DNA of 64,000 nt from Panorpa germanica (GCA_963678705.1 OY783221.1:6324001-6388000), one strand, 5' to 3'. Positions 50,211 through 62,725 are shown, counted from the stretch's first letter. A program made the numbers and translations. The notes: generated from the letters alone by a model not told the origin.

Positions 50211-52925
50211 TCAACATGCACTTGTACTTAGCAGTCTAGTAGAGCCTTACAAAAACCCTCGTACATTTTATTTAATTGTACTATTGCAATTGAGAAAGTT
50301 GTTTACCAGCAATTGTACAGCTATCTTTGAAATTATTCTTTAATTAATCTCAATATTAACGAAGATATAACCAATAGGAAGTGCAATGAAATGAATGAAC
50401 ATTGCTTCATTCTTAAAGGCTTTACCTCAGTTGTACACCAGACAAGTTGTGTGACTCATTTTACATAATCAAAACACTTCTTAAGAAGCTTTCCAAGGAT
50501 TACAGCGTTATAAATTATCGTTGCTATTCAATTTTAAGCAAATCTTAGACCTATTTAGATTAAATATTACTATGTTCCGCTAAAATAAAATATTACATGG
50601 GTGTAAGGTGACATCCATATTTTCTAATTAGTGACAGGTAATTAAAAAATCGCTTATTTTGTTCTGTCATGTAAGAGTCTTTGGACAAATATAGTCCAAT
50701 CCTTTTTACAATGACAGACTTAGTCTACAAAACTGATGTTATACAGCATTTAGACAAGAAAATAATATCAAATTTAAATAGTATAAAGCTATTTATATAT
50801 CTTGAAAGAAGATACAAACGCTATACAAAGTTCGATAATTGTGCTGAATTGAAGAAAGTCTTTATACATATTCAAAGGATTGCGGTTATGTCCATTTTTT
50901 TGTTTGTTGCTCTTTAGGATTAAATAAAAGTGATAGTTTGAAAACAAGCCATACGGAAATATAGCCAAGCGTGTAAGCTATACTTACAGAATACATACAA
51001 TGTAGAGACAGTGTACATATATTCCTTAATGACATACTACCACCATACAACGCAACGGAAACATATGAATAGCTCAACCACAGCTCGAACTGATATGAGG
51101 CTTTAATTTGAAGCCGATTCACAGCAATCGATGTGGAAATGACGATTAATTACCACGAGTCCACTAACTAATATGTATGTACATATATTTGAGCGTTGCT
51201 CTGAAAGTATCAAAATGTCGAAGTGTGTTATACGGGGAAAGGTGGATGGTTGGTAGGATGAGCAGGGGAGGTGTGCTGAAAGGGGTTACAGTTTATGGGC
51301 GGGATGAAGGATAAATATTTGTGTTGCTGATTAATCGTTATTCAATTATAAATCCAGGGTTGTATTATGTCTAATTATTCAATGTTTTGATTTAATTAAT
51401 GACTTAACTGATTACGTTATTTATTGTTTGTTAATTGGCGATTACAACACGTGAGAACATGCTTCTCTGTTACTATCACTACTATCATCATTTATAATTC
51501 TTGTTGTGTTGGTGCAAATTATATTACTAGAATTGCACGGCAAGAATTTATTACTCTGAATATTGTGTTTCACTTGTAAATACTTAAGTAACTAAAATAA
51601 AACTCACTTGCCTTGCATTAAGCCTTCAGCGGGATTTATATAGAATATGAAACTTCCTTCATCCTATATATTATTATTTTTTTAATCTCACGCGAAAAAT
51701 ATTATATATGATCACTACTGTTTTCCAGTTTTCTGAAATTATTGCCATCCACGTAAAAACTGTTGTATCTAGTCGTAATTTTCCAATTGCATTCGGGGCT
51801 TTCCGCTCTAGACTAGGCTTCTGGATTTATCTGAAGTTGGTTTTGTTCCAATAACAACAACATACACAATCAAATAATTAAATATTATACACTTATAATT
51901 TGTTTCATTCAATTTAAAATATATCATTGATCTTCTAAAACTTTTATTTATAGTTTCTTTTTTTTATTGGTTATAATAATACAACTAAGTATAGATATAC
52001 TTATCTAGTGGCTTACATTTCTATAATTACACGGTGTGGTAGAGATTGCTCCAATGAACCATTCTACATGACTAGATTACTAGGTCCGAGGATTTAGTCC
52101 TGCGAAGTCTTCGAACATCATTACTATCAAGCAACATTTGCGTCACAATTTGTAGTAATAATTTTTTTCTACTGTTAATTTAGGTCTCCTTTAATTCATT
52201 TATATACAGCAACATTTTGCTTGTACTACCTCGTTATTCACTTTCAACTTTTTGAAATACCCACAACAAACATTATAACTTTTTATTACTAAATTGTGGA
52301 GATTGAGGGTATTGAATAAATCGTCAAAAAATAAAAGGCATATGCATCGACAAAGTCTACTGTGACAACAATTGAAATCAGAATGCATTTAAAGGTTACT
52401 CTTTGAATAATTTGTATGACTAAATCAAAAACATAATGCTAAAAATTGAAAATTGAAAAATTGATACCTGTGTACGTTTACTTTTACATTTTCAAGTTTA
52501 ATTCTTTACAAATTTTTATTAGAAAATTGAGAACCATATAATAGAACAAAACAAATCCTTGTTTACAGTCATAATTGTTAAGAATAAACTCATAAATGTA
52601 AAACAGCCGCAACCCTTATTATATTACAGATCTCATCTCAGCGTGATAACAAGTTTTGCATGCCCCTGCCACATGCTCTATCCTTGCTTCATGCTTCATG
52701 CGGTACACCTAACTTTTACATATAATTATCAAAATATCCTGGTAAAACATAATCTCATTTGTTAGTTTCAATATAAACCTGATATAAATTAAATAGACAT
52801 AAACAATAGCTCAAGTAACAAAAGGGTTTTTGATACCCCTGTGTGTTGTTTCGTCTGCTATGTTATTGTACCATATTGTGAAAGGCAAGTTGGGAGCTGT
52901 AGAGCTTGACGGAGGCTGGAAAGTG
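50211..52925. other. AT-rich DNA, one G-rich patch
   Basis: A G-rich stretch at about 51236-51310 (with GGATGGTTGGTAGGATGAG) stands out. Frames of 62 to 78 codons occur (50681-50917, 50886-51122, 52200-52388, 52559-52765) but carry no domain. No gene was recognised. Confidence 0.5.
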
Positions 52926-52952
52926 TAGATGGTAGATGGTAGGTGGTAGATG
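52926..52952. repeat. Heptamer minisatellite (TAGATGG)n
   Basis: About 3.7 units, TAGATGGTAGATGGTAGGTG with one variant unit, inside a G-richer patch. Confidence 0.85.
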
Positions 52953-53246
52953 TCGGTAAACCCAAATGTGCATACATCTGATAAAATCTGTATGTTGTTG
53001 CCATGTCTAGGATTAACATAATACGTTTGCTGGCCATCTCATGCCATTATCAGCAGGAGAATCAGAGAGTGAGCTGAGCCCGTGACTGGTACATGTGTGA
53101 TACAGAGAGATAGGTGACAACAATCGCTATTCACTAGAACTGAGTGTTCCGTAATGCGTGTACACATAATTTATGTATAAATCTTTAATCGATTTGTATC
53201 ATTCTTTTGTTTTAAATAATGTATCAATCTATCCGACTGTGAAATT

Positions 53247-53616
53247 CAGTTGCGGCCTAAGCAATTGCCTTTCAGATTTTTGCGAGACCCCGGGCAGCAG
53301 AACTTTGCGAGGCACTTGTTCTTTGTGTAATTTATGTAAATTGAAAGTAAGTATGTTTGATGACGATTGACAAAAAATGCAAAAGTTATAAATAATTAAA
53401 TGTAGATTTTTTAAATTTTATATTGGAAGATGTATAAAAGTTAATAAGCACAAGGACGACAAATATTATTGATGATAAACTAAGGTAAATAAATGTCTTA
53501 AAAGATATACGCAAGGATTCAAGTGGCTCATAATTATAACTTCTTCTACTTGGGCTGTTGCGCGAGGACGCGAGGTCGGTGGTTACCGTGCCTGCCATCC
53601 CCTAAGACCGCCTCTG
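53247..53616. mobile_element. hAT-like non-autonomous element
   Basis: The ends CAGTTGCGGCCTAAG (53247-53261) and CTAAGACCGCCTCTG (53602-53616) are inverted repeats matching at 11 of 15 positions, with the CAG...CTG tips usual for hAT elements. Flanking octamers GTGAAATT (53239-53246) and GTAAAATT (53617-53624) differ at one base, fitting the 8-bp duplication of that superfamily. The 370-bp unit has GC-rich ends and an AT-rich middle, and no transposase coding. An exon-like stretch inside its left end is explained by the element. Confidence 0.75.
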
Positions 53617-53624
53617 GTAAAATT

Positions 53625-53944
53625 GTTGCGCCAGCGCCATCCATCGTAGGATAGAGGACTCACATATATCACCAAATGAATGTAGTACCTTAAAATTAGA
53701 TTACCAAACACTCTCAAGACAACAATAATTCTGCAATTGAGCACAAAAATTACTTTGCTAATTTAAAGTTGGGAACAACATTTATTCTTGAATAGAAAAC
53801 GCAATCAGTTTCAATTTTTATACAACTTTTTTCAAAATATACTGAATATTGCCCTTCTGAGTATTAGCATACTCATATAACTTCTTAAGTACATCGTTTA
53901 AAGAAGTATGAAATTTTAAGTAAAATTTTGGAATAGCTATAAAA
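53625..53944. other. AT-rich DNA without a recognisable gene
   Basis: Nothing was recognised between the hAT-like element and the LINE B scrap. Confidence 0.55.
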
Positions 53945-54017
53945 TAGCAGAACAGTATTAGGAGCGATAAAAAGCTACGAGCCTAGGAAGCCCGAGAAAT
54001 TATATATAAAAAAAAAT
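53945..54017 (+). mobile_element. LINE family B 3'-end fragment with A tail
   Basis: GTATTAGGAGCGATAAAAAG, CTACGAGCCTAGGAAGCCCG, AGAAATTATA and an A run match the 3' end of the LINE at 23792-24240. No coding part remains and no target duplication was found. Confidence 0.7.
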
Positions 54018-55928
54018 TGGCTTAAATATTAATAAGTTTTGGTTTAGTAAAATATTACATGAATGTAGACATTATAGAACACCCTGTGTTGCATTAAGAC
54101 AATAGACATCAAGTAGATGTCCAATTAATTAGAAATTGATTAGTTTATTGTGTTTGTTACAGAGATCTAAAGTGCATACCATCTACACTAACAATACACT
54201 CGTATGCCTGTTAGACGGATTAGAGCTAATCGGATAATAGCAATTAACTTAACTTTGACTTAATTTTCATACACACTACACACTTAAATTTACTTAAATT
54301 TACACTGCAGTCTGCGTCATGTTTCACCCACCGTGTCATAGAAATTCAAAATTTATTTTCATATATTTCATAATTCTGCATTTTGTATGTATGTATTACA
54401 GTTAAAAAGTGTTCTAAATTACGTGTTATATATTCAAGCAAATAATTCACCCACACGACTGTAATATTCTGAATAGAGAAAAATGCTGTAACCCAGAGTT
54501 CTAATTTATTATACAGGATTATATCTAAATACTAGTGAAAATAAATATAAAAATAAAAGTAATACGAGTATATAATATGCTGTGCTTTAAATATATATTC
54601 AACACTTATTTTCTGGTGGTGAGATATAATTTAATAACTATTTTTTTACTGGAAAACTCTGAGCTAGTTTTAAAATAGGATGTAGCACTTTTGTAATCAA
54701 AATGTGTGAACCAAGTGAAGCTACATATTTTGTAATCAGCATTTCAGTATACGAGTGTATCTCAGTTTTTCATATTAACTTTGAATTCATGATAATTTAG
54801 TTATTTTTAGTAGTATGCTAGTTTTTAAGGGAAATAATATATAATGGTTCAGTTGTTTTAGAAGTACCATTATATATCTACCTACTATTGACATTATACA
54901 AAATGGAAGGGTAATAATAATATATAATATATAATAGGTGAAAAACAGTTTTTTTGTTAATACGGCAAGTGTTTTTTTCAATTGTATGGCGCTTGCTTTC
55001 ATGATTTATTTCATACTGTTTCTTATATTGTACAGTGCTGCGCTGTATTTCACACTTTTACACTAGTTTTGACGTATTCTTAGCTAAGAAAATCACTTGG
55101 TAATAAAGGATCATCTTAAAACTTTAAATATACCATATTTATTAATGTACTTTGTACGTAGAAGAAGTTTCAATACTTCTTGGGGTACTAAATTTTCCCT
55201 GTTACAATTTACATTTGGTCATACCTGAAACTAGTTAGGACATTGTGAGGAGAGAGCATTGAAGTGCGACACTGACTGCTATGCCTTCGGCATCGATTGT
55301 TATTAACTTAAATTAATATGTACATATTCATCAACCTATTAAGTAGCGGTGTAGTGACACATATATAAGGCCACGACACCACAAAATCTGCTCGTTGATG
55401 GTTGGACTCAGCATCCGAAATAGACGAACATTAAATAAATAAAAAAATAGTTATAATTTTTATAAATACTCGTATACACCTATGATGCGATGCTATTTTT
55501 ATTTTATAAATCAAGTAATTGGGCCACCCTTATAATCATGTTTAGTTATAATATCCTCAGTACAATGATTCACAAATTTGATTGTCATATCTTTTCACTC
55601 GATTGCTTTCATATTCTAGTTATTGTGTAACAAAAGCAATTACCCTATTACATAATGACAATAGTTTCGGTTTTAGTAATGTAGGACACAAGTTTATTTG
55701 AAATAGTCTGCAGCAATGTGTTCATTAGTTGATTGATCAATAAACAATTCCGGGACAGTGCCAATGTAGGACGAAACGGAACGGGACACAGTGCCTACAG
55801 GTAACTAGTAACTATATGGCGACTAGTTTATGTCAATAAATTATTTGCATGTACAATTGGAATTGGAATTCATTTGAAAAACACGAATAAATTACGAACT
55901 CGCTGAGAGCTGCTAGTATTTCAATTTG
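54018..55928. other. AT-rich DNA without a recognisable gene
   Basis: The stretch CACATATATAAGGCCACGAC (from 55367) and its ACCACAAAA continuation resemble 34735-34768 and are followed by AAATAAATAAAAAAATAG, so an old retroelement tail is possible. The rest is unremarkable. Confidence 0.45.
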
Positions 55929-56318
55929 TGTCACGTACCGCGTTTGCTACATTTTTAAATAATTTATTATTCATTCATTTTTGTGTGTATGTGTCAGGCG
56001 AGGTTTGTTTGTGTTAAGATTTTTTATGATTTCATTTTTAATAATTATTAGAATTATCATCATTTCCAATAGTGTTGCACGAGGGTGGAAGTACGCGTGC
56101 TTTAGGACAAGTTCACTTGCTAAGGGAAGTTTACATCACCATCGTCTACTACCATCTTTCAAACGTCATCATACACAATTTCACATTGATTCATAGGTTA
56201 GTTTGATTTAACATCCGATTGCATTAAACGTGTTCGATTCTAAATAGACACAGATATGAATCTTAATCTTGAATCTTCCTAATCAAGTCTGTGATTTATT
56301 ATATTACAAAACATAACA
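55929..56318 (+). mobile_element. Probable 5' LTR of a Ty3/gypsy element
   Basis: The right edge is placed by ACATAACA at 56311-56318, two bases before TTGGCGACGGCGAT, which looks like the primer-binding site that follows the LTR in insect mag-type gypsy elements. The left edge is set at TGTCACGTACCG, giving TG...CA ends and about 390 bases; this edge is a best guess. CATTAAACGTGTTCG could hold a polyadenylation signal. No second LTR lies in the window. Confidence 0.5.
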
Positions 56319-56505
56319 AATTGGCGACGGCGATAATTGGAAAGAGGACAAATTTAAAGATGAGCGTAAAAACTTATGAAGGAATGACATCTTCATTTAC
56401 AAGAATAATCGGTAACAGGATAATCGGATTCATCAGATGCTTAGGAGGTTTATAAAGAACAACTAGAATATTGTTTTGAGGCAAACGATTTAAATCCAAA
56501 GATAA
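56319..56505 (+). pseudogene. Leader and start of a broken gypsy gag
   Basis: After the presumed primer-binding site, an ATG at 56360 opens MSVKTYEGMTSS. A +1 frame change and an in-frame TAG (56442-56444) precede EVYKEQLEYCFEANDLNPK (56445-56501). The latter fits the E-x-Y-x-E-x-L-x-x-Y-F-x-A-N-x-(I/V/L) signature near the N-terminus of Gag in mag-type gypsy elements. The frame is then interrupted by the LINE beginning at about 56506. It cannot be functional. Confidence 0.62.
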
Positions 56506-57160
56506 TATTTATTTTGTTTGTGCATCAACTTTTAGAAGTTATTAGCACTTATATTAGCACATATACAATTATTTATAATATATAATTTGTAATTTATAAT
56601 TTACAATTAGGTTTGTTTTGTTTATAAATTAAATAAGGTTTTTCAAATTTTCTTTGTTTTTATATATCAGTCTATATTCTTGAGGTATATTATATTCTTG
56701 TCTGAGCGACGAGTATTTTGAGCAAATGGAAAATAATATGCTTTACTGTTAGTGGGTTATTGCATTGTTCACATATTGGTTGTGGTTCTTTTTTAAATAT
56801 GTAAGTATGAGTATAATTTGTTTGGCCTATCCTGATTCTACATATTACCACTTCCAGCCTTCTATTTATTCCATCTGGTAATTCTTGGTTCCAAATTAAT
56901 GGTTTCACTTCTCTTAATTTGTTATCAGAAAGAGGAATATTGATTACAGCATGTAGTAAAGCGATATATGGGTTATTACGTTACCTGGCATCTTCTAGTA
57001 CACCTGCATTACGAGTATAAACAGGCAATAGGAATTCTATAGCACCATTTGACGGCAAAGCTGACAAAATTCTACAAAGGTTAAATTTTACAGACGGGAA
57101 CTTACTATTTAGCGGTGTGATGCAGATATGCACCTATGAGATTTCGACATCACAAAATTT
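56506..57160 (-). mobile_element. LINE family A, copy 2, inserted in the gypsy gag
   Basis: On the minus strand this ends GTTGATGCACAAACAAAAT and a short A-rich tail at about 56506, matching copy 1 (13834-14121) through the untranslated region and the knuckle. It extends far more 5' than copy 1, to about 57151. Its 3' end abuts the last recognisable Gag codon, so it inserted after the gypsy element. Gag sequence was not recovered on the far side, and no target duplication is visible. Confidence 0.75.
56690..57151 (-). pseudogene. C-terminal part of LINE family A ORF2, disrupted
   Basis: About 140 codons are readable in one frame: FPSVKFNLCRILSALPSNG, then EFLLPVYTRNAGVLEDAR, then ALLHAVINIPLSDNKLREV, RRLEVVICRIRIGQTNYTH and ICEQCNNPLTVKHIIFH. 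Stops occur at 57134-57136 and 56981-56983. A one-base insertion right after HIIFH shifts the frame relative to copy 1, and a further stop follows in the tail. The RIRIGQTNYTH phrase and the knuckle are typical of the region after RNase H in Jockey/I-group LINEs. It is a clear pseudogene. Confidence 0.8.
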
Positions 57161-57347
57161 GCCAACGAATTAAGACGTCATTATTTATTTGCGTACATAA
57201 AATATATTAAAAAGAAACTCGCTGACAATAGATTTGCAACATCTGCTATTCAAAATAAAACCCTTTGTATTGTAATCCAAAAACACTAATTAATTTATTG
57301 TACTGGATTTCAACATTCAACATGGACACCCATGCGCCAATGTTGCG

Positions 57348-57377
57348 CCCCACCCCAGGTCGCAGCGCCCCACCCCA
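57348..57377 (-). other. G-rich tandem island, possible G-quadruplex
   Basis: GCGCCCCACCCCAG occurs at 57345-57358 and 57365-57378. On the minus strand this gives four GGGG runs with loops of 1, 11 and 1 bases. It is the sharpest GC island in the window. Confidence 0.45.
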
Positions 57378-58792
57378 GTATTCTTTATCATAACTGAAAC
57401 TGTCACTAATTAACTGTTCTAATATTCCATTTAAAAAAACGAGATGTTTTAATTGAATTAATCTCTTTTCAATGCTATTTGGTATTGTGCCTAGCTATAT
57501 ATTTTAATTATACGTTAGCTAAATAACAGTATTTTATGTAAATTAATATTTTTGATTGGAACTTATAAATCAAAACCATTTTGTGAATAAATGGTTTTTT
57601 AAAAATGTTTTGAAATAAAGTCACGGACATTTGGTTCAGAGTGTAATGTCAAACCATTTGCTCCAAAAAAGCATTATGGGAATAATAAATTTAAATCTAT
57701 TGTCATTTATTAAAACCTTGCTTTTTATAAAACTATTTATTATTAAAATTATAATTGGAATGTAATATGCATTATTTAAGTTATATTCCTTAAAACAATC
57801 CTGTATATCTATACTACACTCATGTATAATAGTAATTCTGATTCTGATCTGCTAGAATTCTACAGTACTACTAGAAATAATTCTACTAAATAAATAATTT
57901 TTTATTTATATTTTTAACATGTATTTCTGAAAGCTAACAGAATAATTTTCAAGTTATTCATATATGTGGCATGAATCTATTGACCAATATCCTCAACTTC
58001 CTTTGTAGTAGTGTAGCCTTTTGTTCCCCATCAGTTAAAATAAATTTATTCAGACTCCATAGACCCCATTTATATAATCAATGTATCACATTTTCATGGT
58101 CATATATAAAAAAACAAGAACAATATTTCGAATAATATCAATATTTCATATAAATTTCTATAAGGGAAACTGTAATGGCATGGTACATAGAGTGAGTTTT
58201 ATATAGATATCATAAAACAGAATAAAAACAACCCCAAAGATATAAAAAAAATTCCTATCATCACCTTGAAAACAGAACTGATCCAACCTCTTGGTCGTGG
58301 TCCATATGAGTCATATTCGTTTCCCGAGCCGTACGGGTATAAATGCTTCGGAAATACTCCAGGGCGCATATTACACTTGGGAAATGTAATTTATCTTTTT
58401 AACCCCTTTTTCTTAAATATATGTGTTACACTAATATTTTGTTATGTATCTTTTTTATCAATATATAGTTAAAGCAGATTAAAATAAGTTTAATGTTGTG
58501 TTTTTTGATTATAATTGTATTTTAAATTTATCAGAAATTATTGTGATCAGCATCGTCTTTTAATTATTTGAATGTTATTAGTAGTGCAACAGAGACAGTT
58601 TTTTCCAACCATGATCACAACAAAGACGTACTGAGTCTGACAATTGCGAGACAAACGGGGGTTACCAAATATGAAATACTCTTTCATTTCATTCCTATAT
58701 TCCATTCTTTCCAATCACATATTCCACCATTTTGGATCAGTCCTCTTCTGGTCTCTGTCTTCTAGAGAAAATTGTCTTCCAGTGTCAGTTTC

Positions 58793-58848
58793 ACACTTGC
58801 TAACTTGGCACAAGCTAATTTTAAGCTTTATTTTCTACATCTCATATA
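58793..58848 (+). repeat. Dispersed repeat family D, copy
   Basis: ACTTGCTAACTTGGCACAAG is followed by CTAATTTTAAGC, TTTATTTTCTACATCTCATA. It matches the first half of the 44164-44280 copy. Confidence 0.5.
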
Positions 58849-60261
58849 CAAATTGTAACAATGTGGCAAAGAAGATACAGGAGAGAGAGTAGCAGGAGGA
58901 GCGAAGCCGTAGCAGTTTTGTTTTTATTTTTATAAGGATATTTTTCTTAAATTCTTTTGGAAGAAGTGAGTGTTTAGATATAATAAAGATCAAAAATGAA
59001 TTAGGCACAATATATAAATAATTGAGTTAAAGCACAAGAATGTAGTGCCAAATGGCAAAAACATTAAATTAAAATAAAAAAATATACAAATTGTTTTGTA
59101 GTGCAGTTATTTCAAGCTAATTAAAGTGTTGGAACTTGTATTACTTTTTCTAGCTGGGTAGTATGTTATAATGAAATCTCTGACCAATTCTAAACGATGC
59201 AGTATAATTAGAAATAAAGTAAAATTCTTATAAAATATTCTATCAGGATTTTAGTTATCTAATTATTTGTTAATTAGTCTCAATGTTATAGAAGATAACA
59301 ATTGAAGGTCTTATTTCAGTAGTGGAATAATTCAATTTTTAATAAAATTGAATTTGCTTTTTTTTTCATGTTACTTCAAGCCATTTGTATTTTATCTTAA
59401 AAGTGGTATATCTTTAGCTTACTTGTGCTGCTAACAGAGGTTGCACAGTGAAGATAAGTTATAGAAACAAAAGCTTACGGTAGTTTAAAAAGTCTATATC
59501 ACAACACAAATTACTTTGATGATCTTTTAGTAATCTATTTACCGTTTTTTAATGATTTAGATGAATGATTAAACATTTAGATACTTTTATTCTATTTAGA
59601 ACGTTTATAGTACCGTGTAACTAAACGGCTTTCAATATGTACTGTCATTTTGTGATAGTGGTGATACTTTTATTTTATCCAAAGCACAAAATCAGAGGTT
59701 ATAAATGGAATAGAATATCTCCCTAATGTCAATGCAATAACGATTGTATTATGACAATTAAAAAATGGTGCGAAATTTCAAATGACATTTCCAGTTGAAT
59801 GCAACGATGTAACAGTGTGAAACATACCAGTTATTTATTACAAAATAAATTAATAAATTGACATAATTGATAAAAATAAAATATAAAAATACATATACAA
59901 TAATATACTTAAGAAAGAAACATTTGAAGCATTGCCGCAGCAAACCAAACCAAGCGGTGCCAGTATATGTTTTATTTATTGGCTACCATATCGTACACCA
60001 GCTCTGAAACAGTAGAAGTTATAGCTTCATAAACAATGAGCACTCGAAACAAGGTTCCTGACGTCCTAAGTCACTTTACTAGCAACTCCGTGGGCTTAAC
60101 ATCGTTATAGAAAAATATGGTATATGGTTGACAAAAATCTATATGAAAACAAAAAAAGAAAATAGTGATTTAAGATGTGGCTTTGGTTTAAATGATACAA
60201 TACTAATACATAAATAAAATGTACTTATAATAAATAACATTACAGTGGTGTAGTTCCAATG

Positions 60262-60287
60262 CTCTCTCTCTCTCTCTCTCTCTCTCT
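60262..60287. repeat. (CT)n microsatellite
   Basis: Thirteen uninterrupted CT units. Confidence 0.95.
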
Positions 60288-61125
60288 TTGACTCACTTAG
60301 GAGAGTGTTATATTTCCAATATATTTAATTAAATTAAAATACTTTTTATTAACACTAAATAAATATTTGTTTATATTATTAATTATATGGAAACTTCCAT
60401 TGCATGGACATTACCAACACTATATAATTGTAAATGTCAGAGGAGCTTTGTGCTTTGAGCTTTGAGGTTGAGAGTCGGGCTTTGTCATATAAATTTGTAC
60501 GCCACAATTATATGTTTCGTGCAAAGTGAATATACAGTGAACAGTGACATGCTACAACGTTGAATAAAAATGCAATGCCATAATAATAATTAGAAGGAAA
60601 CGAATTACAAAAACACTGTTTACCAGCGATTAATTAAATATTTGGTTTTAATTTTAAATAAGTATTTATGCATATTTATCATAACTATTATTATTTTTAG
60701 AGAATGGTGTTTATATTAAATAAAGGATTAATTTTTATTGGAAAAATTACACAGTAGTTGATGTGTGTAAAAAATTCTAAGGGTTATTCTTGTTTTAAAT
60801 GAATATTGCACTAATCCCATTCATAACACATGATGTCAGAGAAAAAGTTACAAAATGAGGCCCTTACTTGAGACTTTGCGAAAATTGTGTCTGAAATTAA
60901 ACATACAGAGTCTTTTCTTTTTAAAAAAATATGTATAGCTTTTTTTTAAAAGTGTTGCCCAATTAAATTCAATTTATTATTTATCTAATTCTATTTACGC
61001 TGTACCAATAAATATTTTATAAATTATTTTATAACTAACTCTCAAAGAACCTGCCCAGCGAGTTTTGATAATTTATTGTTTTAGAGAATAGTGCACTTAA
61101 CAAGCAAGCGATATTTAGTGAAAGG

Positions 61126-61190
61126 CAGTGCCGAATTAAACTAAGATAAGGGCACTGAATAAATTTGAATTTGGGGGCGCCAAACTCAAA
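61126..61190 (+). mobile_element. Possible hAT-type terminal fragment
   Basis: CAGTGCCGAATTAAAC, then GGGCACTG and TTTGAATTTGGGGGCGCC, resemble a hAT terminal sequence common in animal genomes. The opposite end was not found within 1 kb, so only one terminus may survive. Confidence 0.35.
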
Positions 61191-62260
61191 TTTTTATATT
61201 CTTACTACTGTTAACCGTATAATTAGGACTTTTTTCCAAAGTAGTTTAATTTAAATTTATTAAAAATGACTCTGAGTAACTGATTATTTTAATTATCGAA
61301 TACCAAATGTACATTTTGATAAATAATCGATAGTAAAGATTAACAGAAAAGGGTTAGTTTCTTTTATTCTTATTTGGATTTTTAACAACTAAATGAAAAT
61401 GTTTAACTCCATAGTTTAATTTTGTTTTAAATTTACGTATTTTCAAAATTAATATACCTTTTTTATCTCGCATTAATTGTAATACAATAATTGTGTTTTG
61501 TAGATTTTTTTTGTGATATATTTGTTGATTTATGATTTTGTTTATTATTTGATTAGTTATTTCATTACCAGTCATGAAATAAATATAATTTATCTCTGAG
61601 AATTGGACCTATATACCGCGGCAACCGTAGACGATACTGTATACTGTTTATTTGAATAATACTCTCTGTCTAAAATTAGGAACTCATAAAATATTGGTAT
61701 ATCTACTGTGTTCATATAGTTTCTCCCCTCTGCTTTCTAAGTTACCCCCACCCCTTAAGATAAAATTAACGTTGTGGTTGTTGTAACCGTTCTGTTAAAC
61801 GGGATTAAATGAGACTAATAGTTGTCAATGGCTTCGACATTGGACAAACCCCTTGAGCTTGTTGTTATTTATATGCGGCATCCTAGCCTGTCAATCTCAG
61901 CTATTAGTAACAAGTAACAACCTTCGTGTGTTATTAGCAAATCAAAACACCTCAGGTAAAGTTTTGGTAAGCGGATCTGTATATATTACATTGATTACGT
62001 AACCCCTATAATCAAACAGAAACCGGTTTATTTTCTCGTAAAATAAACTAAAAGTCTTCTTATGATTTTAATGATCTAAAATAGGTTGTGTTATGATTTA
62101 ATTAACTCAAAAAGGTTCTAATAATAGGTCTTTATGACTATTAATAACAAACAAGTTAACTAAACTTGGTTTGAGCTCGGTTACATTAAATTAAACGAGT
62201 TTAAGATTCATAAAGAACACTGAAAAAATAGGTGTAGTAGAACTTTTTGCCTCTTTAATA
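61191..62260. other. AT-rich DNA without a recognisable gene
   Basis: A 73-codon Lys/Asn/Ile-rich frame on the minus strand at 61354-61575 has no domain and looks like chance in AT-rich DNA. Confidence 0.5.
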
Positions 62261-62725
62261 TAATGCTGGTTTCACACCAGAGGGACAGTTTTGTTGTTAA
62301 AAAACAAAACAAAAACATATTTCGTTTTATTTTAAAATAGTTCTGGTTTTCGAAAACAGACTGTTCACACTGAAGACACTGGTTTTGTTTTTAGCGTTTT
62401 TCTTTGTGCGCCATAAAAATTATAAACATGATAAAGAACAATTGACAAGCGCAAATTTTCACAAAAAACAAAACTGCGTGTTCAAACCAAGCAGACTAAA
62501 AATCAACAACAAACGTGTTTTCCTTTGTTTTTAATGACTTCATATAGGAATGTGTTTTGTATACTAAAACAGCAACAAAAGACAAAAATGTTTTAAGAAC
62601 TGTCTCTTTTGTGTGTAACCGGCATAACTAGAAAACAACAATCTAATATTTCAAATTTCGCATCATTTTTAAACCGTCAACATTCAACCAAACGTGCAGT
62701 ACAATGCTGTGTGAACTCAGCCTTA
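62261..62725. mobile_element. Inverted-repeat element with two possible right ends
   Basis: The left end TAATGCTGGTTTCACACC continues to GGGACAGTT (62261-62290). It pairs with 62598-62627 at 24 of 30 positions, which defines a unit of 367 bp. The outer segment 62706-62725, read in complement as TAAGGCTGAGTTCACACAGC, also resembles the left tip. Either two related elements are nested or abutted, or the true end is the outer one and the inner match is a subterminal repeat. The interior is A/T-rich with many AACAAAA words and no coding sequence. Confidence 0.6.

Larger units (their letters stand above)
57161..61125. other. AT-rich DNA with isolated patches, no confirmed gene
   Basis: A G-rich (minus strand) island lies at 57348-57377. 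A balanced-composition open stretch at 58278-58378 reads GRGPYESYSFPEPYGYKCF and might be an exon or its remnant. A family D copy lies at 58793-58848 and a (CT)n run at 60262-60287. No other feature was recognised. Confidence 0.4.

Noticed and set aside
53283-53351. Exon-like segment with acceptor TTTCAG and donor GTAAGTATG
   Set aside because: It lies within the left end of a hAT-like element bounded by inverted repeats and an 8-bp duplication, which explains its GC content and open frame.
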